A stretch of DNA of 64,000 nt from Caldilineales bacterium (GTDB taxonomy: Bacteria > Chloroflexota > Anaerolineae > J102). The translations under genes were made by a program, and so were the position numbers. The DNA is taken from NCBI GenBank assembly GCA_024102915.1, contig JAGFJG010000136.1:35845-99844 (forward strand), given 5' to 3'. Positions within the stretch are counted from its first letter, which is position 1, and every line of letters starts with the position of its first letter. Under the pieces are notes generated by a model that ran no database searches, was not told where the DNA came from, and saw nothing but the letters and a program-made list of their open reading frames with translations. This document shows, piece after piece, positions 34,983 through 43,891 of this stretch.

Positions 34983-36899
34983 ATGTCACCGGCTCAGACC
35001 TTTTCCAGCGCTCCGGCCATTCACATGCCCGGCTACATGGGCAAGATTCTGCGCGTCGATTTGACCACCGGGCGCATGTGGGATGAGCCGCTTAACGCTG
35101 CCTACGCCAGGGATTTCATCGGCGGCAGCGGGCTGGGCGCACGCTATCTGTCCGATTTCATCACCGCCGAGACCGATCCGTTGGGACCGGACAATCCACT
35201 GATATTCATGACCGGCCCCCTGGTGGGCACGTCCACCCCGGCGGCGGGTCGCTTCTCGGTGGTGGCGCGCTCGCCCGCCACGGGTCTCACGGGCGAGGCG
35301 AATTCGGGGGGGTTCTGGGGGCCGGAGTTGAAGCGCACCGGCTACGATGGCGTCATCGTCACCGGGCAGGCCGAACAGCCAGTGTGGTTGGAAATCCGGG
35401 AAGGCAGGCCGCCCACGCTGCACGAAGCCGATAAACTTTGGGGCCTGGACATGTACGCCACTCAGGACGCCATCCGGGAAATCATGGACGACAAACGGGT
35501 GCGCGTCGCCTGCATCGGACTGGCCGGAGAAAACCAGGTGCTCTACGCCGGCGTCATGAACGATCATGGTCGGGCGGCTGCGCGCACAGGCCTGGGTGCG
35601 GTAATGGGCAGCAAAAAACTCAAGGCTGTCGCTGTGACCGGTCGCGCCAAACCGCCGATCTTCGATGATGGCGGCAACAAAGACGCGACCCGTGAGGTCA
35701 CCAACTTCGTGATCGAAGATATCACGGCGCAAATGCTGCGGTTGGGCGGCACATTGATGAGCATGGATGTCGGGCCGATTGTGGGCGATGTGAGCGGATA
35801 TTATTACACGACGAATGAATTGAACGGCATCGAGGATCACATCAATGCCGGGCAACTCAGTGACGCCTTGTTGAAGCGGCATGTGCCTTGCTTCCGCTGT
35901 CCCATCGCCTGCGGGCGCGAGGTGGAATTGCCGGAGCGGGTGGAAGGGCATATCGACGGCCCGGAATATGAGACCGCTGTGGCGTTCGGCCCCCTGATCG
36001 GATCGTCCAGCCTCGAGGACGCCACCTACGCCGGGCATTTGTGCAATCTCTACGGACTGGACACGATCTCCTGCGGCTCCACCATCGCTTTCGCTTATTA
36101 TCTCTTTGAGAACGGCATCATCGATGAAAGCGTGACGGACGGGCTAGAACTACGCTGGGGCGATGCCAAACCTGCGCTCACATTGATCGAGAAAATCGCC
36201 AGACGAGAGGGCTTTGGCGAGCTTTTGGCGCAGGGGGCGGCGCGTGTGGGCGAAGCGTTGGGCGTGCCCGAACTGGCGATCCATGCCAATAAACTGGAAC
36301 TGCCTTTTCACGATGTCCACGCCCATTCCGGCCAGGGGCTTGTGTACGCAGTTTCCACGCGCGGCGCCTGTCACATGGCGGGTGATGTGTACCATTGGGA
36401 ACAGGGCCGGGAAGCGCCGGAGATTGGTTGCGGTTATTCCTATGCGCACGATGAATCACGCGAGAAAATGGAAGTGACAGCCAACATCATCGACTTTCGG
36501 GCTTTCACGAACAGCGCCATCATCTGCCATTTCGAGGAAGTGCCCATCCCCTACTTCCTCAAACTCTGGTGCAGCATCACCGGCTGGGACTGGCGGCCCG
36601 AAGATATCTCGCGAGCCGGGGAGCGCATCTACACATTGAAGCGGGCGCTAAACCACAGGCTGGGCCTGACCCGCGCCAACGACACCCTGCCCAAGCCGTT
36701 GTTGGAAGCGTACGAAACTGGCCCCACCGCTGGCTATGTACCCGACCTGGAAACGCTGCTCGACCATTATTACTCCGTGCGCCAATGGGATGCGGAGACC
36801 GGCAAGCCCGGCATCGAAAAACTGCTGGAATTGGGCCTCGACGCCTGGGTATTCGAGCTTTGGGGACATCATGCCCAGGATTGGGCAAAAGCAGGCTGA
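34983..36899 (+). CDS. Aldehyde:ferredoxin oxidoreductase (tungsten/Mo pterin)
   Basis: About 638 residues. It oxidises aldehydes to acids, passing electrons to ferredoxin. The family N-terminus GYMGKILRVDLTTG and FIGGSGLGARYL are present. The [4Fe-4S] site is C-x2-C-x3-C (CFRCPIACGR) with the fourth Cys far downstream. Pterin-binding segments such as RTGLGAVMGSKKLKAVAV and DGPEYETAVAFG are clear. The start is uncertain: ATG 34983 is given, and ATG 35025 would begin right at the conserved GYMGK. The enzyme is typically strictly anaerobic or oxygen-sensitive. A ferredoxin is encoded at 51945. Confidence 0.92.
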   Translation: MSPAQTFSSAPAIHMPGYMGKILRVDLTTGRMWDEPLNAAYARDFIGGSGLGARYLSDFITAETDPLGPDNPLIFMTGPLVGTSTPAAGRFSVVARSPATGLTGEANSGGFWGPELKRTGYDGVIVTGQAEQPVWLEIREGRPPTLHEADKLWGLDMYATQDAIREIMDDKRVRVACIGLAGENQVLYAGVMNDHGRAAARTGLGAVMGSKKLKAVAVTGRAKPPIFDDGGNKDATREVTNFVIEDITAQMLRLGGTLMSMDVGPIVGDVSGYYYTTNELNGIEDHINAGQLSDALLKRHVPCFRCPIACGREVELPERVEGHIDGPEYETAVAFGPLIGSSSLEDATYAGHLCNLYGLDTISCGSTIAFAYYLFENGIIDESVTDGLELRWGDAKPALTLIEKIARREGFGELLAQGAARVGEALGVPELAIHANKLELPFHDVHAHSGQGLVYAVSTRGACHMAGDVYHWEQGREAPEIGCGYSYAHDESREKMEVTANIIDFRAFTNSAIICHFEEVPIPYFLKLWCSITGWDWRPEDISRAGERIYTLKRALNHRLGLTRANDTLPKPLLEAYETGPTAGYVPDLETLLDHYYSVRQWDAETGKPGIEKLLELGLDAWVFELWGHHAQDWAKAG

Positions 36900-37718
36900 A
36901 TGACGATGGAAGGTCGGGTTCAGAAACGATTGGGATTGGCATTAGGAGGAGGAGGCTCGCGCGGCCTCGCCCACGTTGGCGTGCTGCAAGTGCTGCACGA
37001 GGCTGGCGTACGGGTTGATGCCGTGGCCGGAACCAGCGTGGGTTCCATCCTGGGCTATGCATTGGCGGCGGGAAAGTCGGTGGACGAGATCACCGAACTG
37101 TCCCGGACGATCAATTGGTTTCACCTCGCCCGTCTCACCCTGCCCTCGCGCGGTTTCATCTCCTTTGATTCCATGGAGAAATATCTGATCCGCAAGATCG
37201 GTGATTATACTTTCGACCAACTGACCATGCCCTTTGTCTGCATCGGCACGAATGCCCTGACCGGGGAGGAGCACGAATTCTGCATGGGTCGCGTCGCGCC
37301 CTGCGTGCGGGCCAGTTCCAGCGTGCCGCCGCTCGTCACCCCCATCGCGATTGACGGTCAAGTGTATGTCGATGGCGGTATGGTAAACAACCTGCCCATT
37401 CGTCCGGTGCGCAAACTCGGCGTGGATATCGTGCTCGCCGTCAATCTCTTCGGCCCGCCAACTCATATCCCCACGGGATTTATGGCGTACTTCACGACGA
37501 TTCTCGGCTATGCATTGTGCAAAGCTGGCGACGATCCCGCGAGCGCCGATGTGCTGGTGTTGCCCGACCTCACCGGTTACGGCATGTTCATGTTCCATCG
37601 CAAAGCGTCGATCGCACGCGGGCGGGCGGCGATGGAGGCCAAGCTGCCGGAATTGCAAGCCATTTTGTACACGGAAGAAACCGCCGCCGTTGACCCCGCG
37701 CCAGTCGAGATACTATAA
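36900..37718 (+). CDS. Patatin-like phospholipase (bacterial RssA/YchK type)
   Basis: A 272-residue lipid acyl hydrolase with the Ser-Asp dyad: oxyanion GGGGSRG, nucleophile elbow GTSVG and DGG. The ATG is adjacent to the aldehyde oxidoreductase stop, so translation is probably coupled. A soluble, membrane-associating enzyme; substrate unknown. It is followed 91 bp later by an SDR-type gene. A second, longer patatin is encoded on the opposite strand at 40610. Confidence 0.88.
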   Translation: MTMEGRVQKRLGLALGGGGSRGLAHVGVLQVLHEAGVRVDAVAGTSVGSILGYALAAGKSVDEITELSRTINWFHLARLTLPSRGFISFDSMEKYLIRKIGDYTFDQLTMPFVCIGTNALTGEEHEFCMGRVAPCVRASSSVPPLVTPIAIDGQVYVDGGMVNNLPIRPVRKLGVDIVLAVNLFGPPTHIPTGFMAYFTTILGYALCKAGDDPASADVLVLPDLTGYGMFMFHRKASIARGRAAMEAKLPELQAILYTEETAAVDPAPVEIL

Positions 37719-37809
37719 TCGATTCGTTGGATTCGTGCTCTCCGTCTGAGTTGTCATCCGCCCGGCGTCGAGAGATTCACCAGTCGAACCAACAAGGAGA
37801 CCCCGAAAC

Positions 37810-38898
37810 ATGCGCACACTTGCCATAACCGGCCTTTTTAGCCCGTGGGGGCGCAGAATCGCCCGCCTGGCCAGCGGCTTTGGCGTACGCGTACTTGGCA
37901 TCGACATCAAGCCGATGACAAAGCCGTTTCCCGGCGTTGAATTTGTCGAAGCTGACATTCGCAACCCGCTGGTGGGCAAACTTTTTCAGGCCGAAAACAT
38001 CGACACGGTGCTGCATTGCTCGTTTCGCTGGCGGCAGGAGCGGGCCGATGAGGTTTATGACAGCAACGTGATCGGAACCATGCGGCTGCTCGAAGCCGCC
38101 GCCACGGCTGGCGTGCGCAAGGTGATTATCCCTTCCAGCGCCTTCGTCTATGGCGCTCACCCTGAAAACCCCTCGTTCATCGCCGAGGATGCGGATTTCG
38201 TCGGAGAGCCAGCCTATGCGTACATCCACGAACTGCGCGAGATCGAGATCTTCATCGCCGGTTTCCGTCGCCAATATCCGGATATGATCGTGACGACGCT
38301 GCGCTTCGCCAATATCCTTGGCGGCGGCGTGCCCACGCCGATGGCGTCCTATCTGGCCCTGCCGATAGCGCCGACCCTGCTGGGATTTGAACCCCGGATG
38401 CAGTTCATCCATCATGACGACGTGTTGCGGGCATACGGCCATTGCATCATGAATGATTTCAACGGCGTCTACAATGTGGCAGCGCCCGAACCTCTGCCTC
38501 TGCTCAAAGTCCTGGCTCTGGCTGGCGTGCCCCCGGCGCCCATATTCCACCCCCTGGTTTATGCGGGCGCGCGCTGGGGACGAAAAATCAGCCCTGGCGT
38601 TGCCAAAGCCGCGCCCATGCCCTGGGATTTCCTGCGCTATTCGTGGGTGGCGGCGACCACGCGCATGGAGCAGGAATTGGACTTCACGCCGACCCGCGAC
38701 GCCGAAAGTACGATTCGAGAATTCAGCGCCCAACTGCGCGAGTATCGTCGCAAAACCAGCACTGCCTACCGCGTGGCAGGCGACGGCGTGCGCGGGGCCG
38801 TGGCCGTGAGCAAACGCACGACCGGCGCTGTGCAGGAAGCCAGCAGGCGCGTGGGCGCAGCTGCCGACGATTTACGCGGGTTGCCCGAAACGGATTAG
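37810..38898 (+). CDS. NAD-dependent epimerase/dehydratase-like protein (atypical SDR)
   Basis: A 362-residue extended-SDR fold: ITGLFSPWG replaces the usual TGxxGxxG, IDIK marks the second strand, and IPSSAFVYG follows. The region normally holding YxxxK reads YAYIHEL, with His140 at the Lys position of Y136, so classical SDR catalysis is doubtful. The C-terminal ~50 residues are repetitive and basic (VAVSKRTTGAVQEASRR). AAGGAG lies 10 nt before the ATG. Probably an operon partner of the acyltransferase gene 11 bp downstream. Confidence 0.8.
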   Translation: MRTLAITGLFSPWGRRIARLASGFGVRVLGIDIKPMTKPFPGVEFVEADIRNPLVGKLFQAENIDTVLHCSFRWRQERADEVYDSNVIGTMRLLEAAATAGVRKVIIPSSAFVYGAHPENPSFIAEDADFVGEPAYAYIHELREIEIFIAGFRRQYPDMIVTTLRFANILGGGVPTPMASYLALPIAPTLLGFEPRMQFIHHDDVLRAYGHCIMNDFNGVYNVAAPEPLPLLKVLALAGVPPAPIFHPLVYAGARWGRKISPGVAKAAPMPWDFLRYSWVAATTRMEQELDFTPTRDAESTIREFSAQLREYRRKTSTAYRVAGDGVRGAVAVSKRTTGAVQEASRRVGAAADDLRGLPETD

Positions 38899-38909
38899 GA
38901 CGGAATACC

Positions 38910-40148
38910 ATGAGCGATAACGGACAGGAACCACTCTGCGCAGCCATCACGCAATCTGGCGAAAGGTGCAGCCGCCACGCCCGACCGGGCATGCTTTACT
39001 GCGGCATTCACGCCAGCCTCGAAGACGAAGGCGAATCAGTCGAAGCGCCCACTCCGACGGTAAACGGTCAGGAATTAGGCGAACGTGATGCGGTGCGCCA
39101 ACAGGTGCGCGAGGCGTTGGATAATCCGGAAAAGGTGGGGAGCGATACGCCTCGTTCTGGCAGCCCGTTCTCACCCCAGCAGTTGGCCGATGTCGTCAAG
39201 GCGGGAGTTCAGGGCATGTCGCCGGAGATGCAGGAACGTGTGCTGAGCCGGTTCGATGAATTGATCGCCAGCGAGTGGCTGCAATTGGAAACCTGGCAGG
39301 GGATCGGCTACGTCGCCCAGGTCGCCATTCAGATGCAGGCTGATTTCATCAAGCGGAGATTTACGGGCGAGTATGAAGTGGACAAGTGGGGCTATGATGC
39401 GGAGGTCGCCGAATATCTGGCGCTGATCACCGGCTTAGTCTACAAGCACTATTGGCGAGTGGAGATGAACGGGGTCGAGCATATCCCCAACGAAGGCCGG
39501 GCGATGCTCTTCGCCAATCATTCGGGCGTAATCCCCTTTGACGGCGCTATGATCGCCTACGGTGTACGCGAGTATCAGGCCGCACACCGTCTCGTCCGCG
39601 CCCTCACCTCTGACTGGCTCCCTTCCCTGCCCTTCCTCTCGACCTTGCTTAATAAAGGCGGTCAGGTGGTCGCGCATCCCGACAACAGCCGTCGATTGCT
39701 GGAAGAGGAAGAACTCATCCTGGTCTTTCCCGAAGGCGGCAAGGGCGTGCGCAAGAATTATCGGAATCGCTACCGGCTGGGCCAGTTCGGAAGCGAGGGC
39801 TATGTGCGACAGGCGTTACAGGCGCGAGCGCCAATCTTGCCGGTGTCTGTGGTCGGGTCCGAGGAAACCTACCCGGTGCTGGCCGACGCCAAACCCCTCG
39901 CCCGCGCGTTCGGGTTATCCTCTTTTCCCATCACGCCGACCTTTCCCTGGCTAGGGCTGTTGGGCGTATTCCCTTTGCCGACAAAATGGACAATCGACGT
40001 CGGCGAACCAATCGATACCAGCGCTTACGACGATGAGATGATCGCCGATCCCGATTTCGTGGCGGAATTGACCGATCTCATCCGCAACAAGATTCAGATT
40101 CAGCTTGACGAACGTCTGGCCCAGCGCAAATCAGTTTTTCGAGGCTGA
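38910..40148 (+). CDS. Acyltransferase (LPLAT family) with Cys-rich N-terminus
   Basis: A 412-residue protein. The N-terminus holds a small CCCH-like zinc module C10-x9-C20-x10-C31-x2-H34 (PLCAAITQSGERC...YCGIH). Residues ~190-400 are an LPLAT/PlsC-related domain with NHSGVIPFD and VFPEGGKGV motifs, of the kind found in bacterial wax ester/phospholipid acyltransferase-like proteins. The ATG at 38910 has GGA upstream; the longer frame overlaps the preceding gene. A lipid-acylation role is inferred; the acyl acceptor is unknown. Confidence 0.82.
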   Translation: MSDNGQEPLCAAITQSGERCSRHARPGMLYCGIHASLEDEGESVEAPTPTVNGQELGERDAVRQQVREALDNPEKVGSDTPRSGSPFSPQQLADVVKAGVQGMSPEMQERVLSRFDELIASEWLQLETWQGIGYVAQVAIQMQADFIKRRFTGEYEVDKWGYDAEVAEYLALITGLVYKHYWRVEMNGVEHIPNEGRAMLFANHSGVIPFDGAMIAYGVREYQAAHRLVRALTSDWLPSLPFLSTLLNKGGQVVAHPDNSRRLLEEEELILVFPEGGKGVRKNYRNRYRLGQFGSEGYVRQALQARAPILPVSVVGSEETYPVLADAKPLARAFGLSSFPITPTFPWLGLLGVFPLPTKWTIDVGEPIDTSAYDDEMIADPDFVAELTDLIRNKIQIQLDERLAQRKSVFRG

Positions 40149-40191
40149 TCCCGGCCAGTAAGTTCAAGCTTACGGAGTTGACCCCAACACA

Positions 40192-40590
40192 ATGACTTTC
40201 TACACCGACAGCGATCAATTCTATGATGTGATGCGCGAACTCTTCGAGCGGCTGGAACATACGCCCGGCGCCACCGAGGAATTCGCAAAAAGCGGGTTAA
40301 TCATCAATGTAAAAGTATCGAATCCGGAAGCATTCATCGGCCTGAATGCGCGCAGCAAGCCGATCGGCTTCACGTTCCAGCCGGATGGGAAACGCCCAGA
40401 CCTGGAACTGTTCCTGGACGCCGATCTCTTGCATGGCATCTGGCTGGGAAAGGTGCGCCTGCGCGATGCGTTTTTCGGCGGCCAGATCAAGACGAACGGT
40501 TCCGTGTTCAAAGCGATGCAATTAGCCCCGCTATTCCGTCAGGCCGAGGCGCAATATCCCGCAGTGCTCAAAGACAAGGGCTTGATGTAA
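40192..40590 (+). CDS. SCP2 sterol-binding domain protein
   Basis: A 132-residue SCP2-fold protein (LIINVKVSNPEAFIGLNARS; KRPDLELFLDADLLHGIWLGKVRLRDAFFGGQIKTNGSVFKAM). The pattern is a lipid-binding tunnel domain without catalytic residues. It begins 43 bp after the acyltransferase stop and is probably in the same transcript, supporting a lipid-handling unit. It ends convergent to the patatin gene. Confidence 0.85.
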   Translation: MTFYTDSDQFYDVMRELFERLEHTPGATEEFAKSGLIINVKVSNPEAFIGLNARSKPIGFTFQPDGKRPDLELFLDADLLHGIWLGKVRLRDAFFGGQIKTNGSVFKAMQLAPLFRQAEAQYPAVLKDKGLM

Positions 40591-40609
40591 GTTCGGGTCG
40601 GGCGCAGGG

Positions 40610-41977
40610 CTATCTAAAAGCGCCGTCGCCAGGCATGTTTGCTGTGGCGATTTCCGGGGGCGTCGTTTCCATGGCGCTGATCACCCGTTCCAGATCGGCC
40701 AGCACGTCGCGCAATGACTGCACGGGCTTTTTGCAGACCTGAGAGGCGGTTTCGGGCGTGGCTTCGGCCAGAGCCTTCCGCCGCTGGCTGCGTTCCATCA
40801 GGTTGCGGATGACCTCGATATCATAATTGCTGTCGCGAATCTGTTGCAGTTCTTCGATCACAAATCGCCGCGTGATTTCCAACCCGTGGCGCGCAAGAAT
40901 TGATTTCAATTGCGGGTATTGGTTGGCGAGATCAACCGTGATCGATTCAAAGCCATGCCGGGCGATCGTGACACGGGCGGAATAGCGCATGATGTTATAG
41001 AAGAACATCTTGTAATCGTCGCGGCGGGGTTCGATCAGGATGATATCGACATCCGGGTGACGACGGCGCAATTGTTTGATATGATAATCGAGTCCGCTGT
41101 GCAGCATGATGCGCAACACCTGCGAACCCACAGCCTGCAAACCCTTTTCGCTGACGTATTCGCCGTCGGGGCCGAGCAGTGGTACATTCTCATGGGCGGT
41201 GTTGTCGATGGGAACCAGCGGATTGATGCAGACGATCAGCTTCGCGCCCGCCTCGATCGCCAGATCCAGACTGGCAGTTCCACGCAACCCCCCGTCGACC
41301 AGATCGGTATTGCCGATGCGCACCGGACGGTATAGCAGAGGCACGGCGCTCGACGCCGCCACCGCCCTGCTGATCGGCACATCCTGCCACGGTTCATGCC
41401 CCAAGACGATCCGCTCTCCGCTGTCGAGATCGGTGGCGATGATATACAACTTGCATTGCACATCCCGAAAACTATTACTCACCCCCCGCAACTCCAAATT
41501 CTCGGTGACGAATTTTTCCAGCGAACGATTGTCGTACAAACCTGAAGGCATGACTTCGATCAGCGACCAGAAAACATCGAACAGATTCATGTCGCTCTGA
41601 TGACGGAGATAGTGCATCAATGCGTTCTTGAATGTGTTGGGCAGTTGAAAGCCCCGCCGGAAGAACTCACGAGTATTGAGTGAAAAGATGTCGTCCGGTT
41701 GGATGCGCCCCAGGTTGGGATGGCTGCCATCGAGCAATTGCATCATCTCGCCAGGGGTGAAGCCCTTGGCCAGCATCGAACCGACGAGAGCGCCAGCGCT
41801 GGTGCCGACGATAATATCGAAGTCTCCCACCGTACTGTTTACCAACAGTTCGTCGATGGCTCGCAACGCTCCGATTTCATACACAGTCCCCGTCAGCCCG
41901 CCGCCGGCCAGTACGAGTGCGGTCTTGGATTTCGGGCCGGAAAAGGAGAGTTGCGGGAATGAATGCGCTTCAGTCAT
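40610..41977 (-). CDS. Patatin-like phospholipase (long form)
   Basis: A 455-residue patatin: oxyanion GGGLTG, nucleophile elbow GTSAG, catalytic DGG (VDGGLRGTASLDLA). The C-terminal ~150 residues are helical and probably regulatory or membrane-associating (FVIEELQQIRDSNYDIEVIR). The ATG at 41977 is chosen as the first ATG before the conserved fold. It begins 13 bp after the PHA-type regulator stop and is co-oriented with it, so patatin and regulator form an operon. Confidence 0.87.
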   Translation of the reverse strand: MTEAHSFPQLSFSGPKSKTALVLAGGGLTGTVYEIGALRAIDELLVNSTVGDFDIIVGTSAGALVGSMLAKGFTPGEMMQLLDGSHPNLGRIQPDDIFSLNTREFFRRGFQLPNTFKNALMHYLRHQSDMNLFDVFWSLIEVMPSGLYDNRSLEKFVTENLELRGVSNSFRDVQCKLYIIATDLDSGERIVLGHEPWQDVPISRAVAASSAVPLLYRPVRIGNTDLVDGGLRGTASLDLAIEAGAKLIVCINPLVPIDNTAHENVPLLGPDGEYVSEKGLQAVGSQVLRIMLHSGLDYHIKQLRRRHPDVDIILIEPRRDDYKMFFYNIMRYSARVTIARHGFESITVDLANQYPQLKSILARHGLEITRRFVIEELQQIRDSNYDIEVIRNLMERSQRRKALAEATPETASQVCKKPVQSLRDVLADLERVISAMETTPPEIATANMPGDGAFR

Positions 41978-41990
41978 GAACCTGCGGTCT

Positions 41991-42611
41991 CTAATCCTGA
42001 AGTTCGGGCTGCTGCTCATCGACTTCCGCCGATTCTTCTGCGGGCATCTCCGCACCTTGCTGCGCCTGCACCTGCAACAACTGATCCACCCGCTTCATCA
42101 ATTCCTCAACCTGTGTCTGTAAACCCTGAACATCGCTGCTTGTAGGCACATTCAGTCGTTGCAATGCCGCCTCGATACGCAGATCGGGAATGACATCACG
42201 GGCCGCCGATGAAGCGTTGTCATAGATTTCTTTGCGCAGTCTGTCCGCCTCTTCTTGGGCCAATTCGCCGCGGGCGACCAGACTGTCGATGCGGTTGTCG
42301 ATCTCCTCTTCCAGCAGTCTGAGTGCGCCGAGGGAACCGGATAGGGAACGACGCAGATAGTCGAGCGTGCCGCCGCCGGTACGCACCAGCGTCGTCAGAA
42401 TGCTTTGCGGCAGAAACCCCGATCGCTTTTTCTCTCGCTCAAAAATGATCTGCGCTAACGTAATGCTCGTCAGATCGTCGCCGGTATCATGGTCTACAAC
42501 CTGGATCGACTCACCTTCCTGGATCATCATGGCGATTTCATCAAGCGTCACATAGCGCTTGCGTTCAGTATCATACAGCTTGCGATTCGGATACCGTTTG
42601 ACTACTCTCAT
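41991..42611 (-). CDS. Polyhydroxyalkanoate-type DNA-binding regulator (PhaR-like)
   Basis: A 206-residue protein. Its N-terminal ~60 residues match the PHA accumulation regulator DNA-binding domain (VVKRYPNRKLYDTERKRYVTL; DEIAMMIQEGESIQVVD). The C-terminal half is acidic, Gln-rich and coiled-coil-like. In Proteobacteria PhaR represses phasin genes and binds PHB granules. No pha synthase or phasin is in this window, so the regulated genes are unknown. AGGAAA precedes ATG 42611. Confidence 0.85.
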   Translation of the reverse strand: MRVVKRYPNRKLYDTERKRYVTLDEIAMMIQEGESIQVVDHDTGDDLTSITLAQIIFEREKKRSGFLPQSILTTLVRTGGGTLDYLRRSLSGSLGALRLLEEEIDNRIDSLVARGELAQEEADRLRKEIYDNASSAARDVIPDLRIEAALQRLNVPTSSDVQGLQTQVEELMKRVDQLLQVQAQQGAEMPAEESAEVDEQQPELQD

Positions 42612-43062
42612 GTCGTTTCCTGTGAGCGGTGCTGATCGCAGGTCATTGACAGGCGAAAAAGATAATCCATTATAGGAAGTTATGCCGCGCCGTGTCAAAC
42701 GATCTTTGCCGCCGGTAAACCCCACACATGCACTTTTTCATCCTCCTCCTCATACTCATCCTCTTCCTCTCCCCGCCCTCACTGCTTTTCTGAAAACATC
42801 GCGCGCCTGTAAACGCCCGCAACCCCAAAATGGTGAAATTGCCGAAATAAATTGACCGCTACAGTATCGGATTTCAAAATTTCCTCGATTACACCATAAC
42901 CTTTCGGCAAATGGCTCGTCATCACTTTTGTAAAGGGTCGCCAAACGTGAGACCAAAAGACAAAAGACCAGACAGCATTTGCCGACGATCCTTTCAGGCC
43001 ATACCATTGCCGGAATGCACTTATTGCCACCGTTCCCCTCAATTATCAGGTTCCTGGAAATT
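42612..43062. other. Gene-poor divergent region between PhaR-like and TetR genes
   Basis: A 451-bp stretch, lower in GC than its surroundings, between divergent starts. Short frames exist on both strands (for example minus-strand 42779-43042), but none has a good start with ribosome site or family resemblance. I see no supported gene and no clear promoter or terminator. Confidence 0.4.
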
Positions 43063-43716
43063 ATGATCACTGTGAACGCTACCACCCGCTATAAAGCTGC
43101 ACCCAACCAAACGAAACCAACGCTGTCCAAGCGCGAGCGCAACAAACGAGATAAGCGCCAACGACTGCTGACGCAATCGCTGCGCCTGTTCCGGGAAAAA
43201 GGCTACGAGCAGACCACCGTCTCTGAGATCACACGGGCGGCCGGCGTGGCGAAAGGCACATTTTTCAATTACTTTCCCACCAAAGAAGATGTCCTCCTCG
43301 CTCTGGGTGAACAAACGCTGGGCAAACTCGAGCAGGCGGATAGCAATCAATGGTTGGGTCATGTCACAACCAGGGGCAAAGTAAAGGGGCTGTTCCGGGC
43401 ATTGGCGCTCGGCCTCGACGCCGATCGGGAACTCGTGCGGGAGATGGTCTATCGGGCGTTGCGCCTGCCTGACCTCGTCGACCGCAAGCGCGCCCGACTC
43501 GATTTCCGCTCGACGCTTATCCTCGTGTTGGAGAATGGGCAGCGACGAAACGAGATCCGCCCGAATATCGACAACCAGCTCATTGCCGACGCTCTGTATA
43601 CACTCTACTTTCAGCAGGTGGTGGTTTGGTGCACGAACGACTTCGCCAGTTCGCTGGATGCACGGCTGGACGCTGTGGTCGATTTGATTTTCGATGGCAT
43701 CGTCGTGCGCGAGTGA
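43063..43716 (+). CDS. TetR-family transcriptional regulator
   Basis: A 217-residue regulator. It has a TetR helix-turn-helix (LLTQSLRLFREKGYEQTTVSEITRAAGVAKGTFFNYFPTKEDVL) after a basic tail, and a variable ligand domain with a hydrophobic pocket region (LADALYTLYFQQVV). The start is ATG 43063. The lipid-gene cluster just upstream (opposite strand) is a plausible target, but no operator is identified. Confidence 0.9.
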   Translation: MITVNATTRYKAAPNQTKPTLSKRERNKRDKRQRLLTQSLRLFREKGYEQTTVSEITRAAGVAKGTFFNYFPTKEDVLLALGEQTLGKLEQADSNQWLGHVTTRGKVKGLFRALALGLDADRELVREMVYRALRLPDLVDRKRARLDFRSTLILVLENGQRRNEIRPNIDNQLIADALYTLYFQQVVVWCTNDFASSLDARLDAVVDLIFDGIVVRE

Positions 43717-43891
43717 AGTGCAAGCTGATCAGACCTGATACCCTCAACAAACGGTCATCACCGATGTAGGGCAACCGATAAATCCGTCGCCAAAACAATA
43801 CTGTCGTCAATGGAACGCCGTCTGAACTTTGTGTTCGGGCGGCGTTGACGTTTATGCTTGGCCCGGCCATCACATCGATTCGGAGTTATTT

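Noticed and set aside
34986..36038. 350-codon minus-strand frame opposite the aldehyde oxidoreductase gene
   Set aside because: Antisense shadow; the plus-strand product has all family motifs.
42756..43085. 109-codon minus-strand frame in the PhaR-TetR gap, and the overlapping 87-codon frame
   Set aside because: No ribosome site, no family resemblance, overlap with the TetR start, and Cys/Trp-rich composition unlike neighbours.
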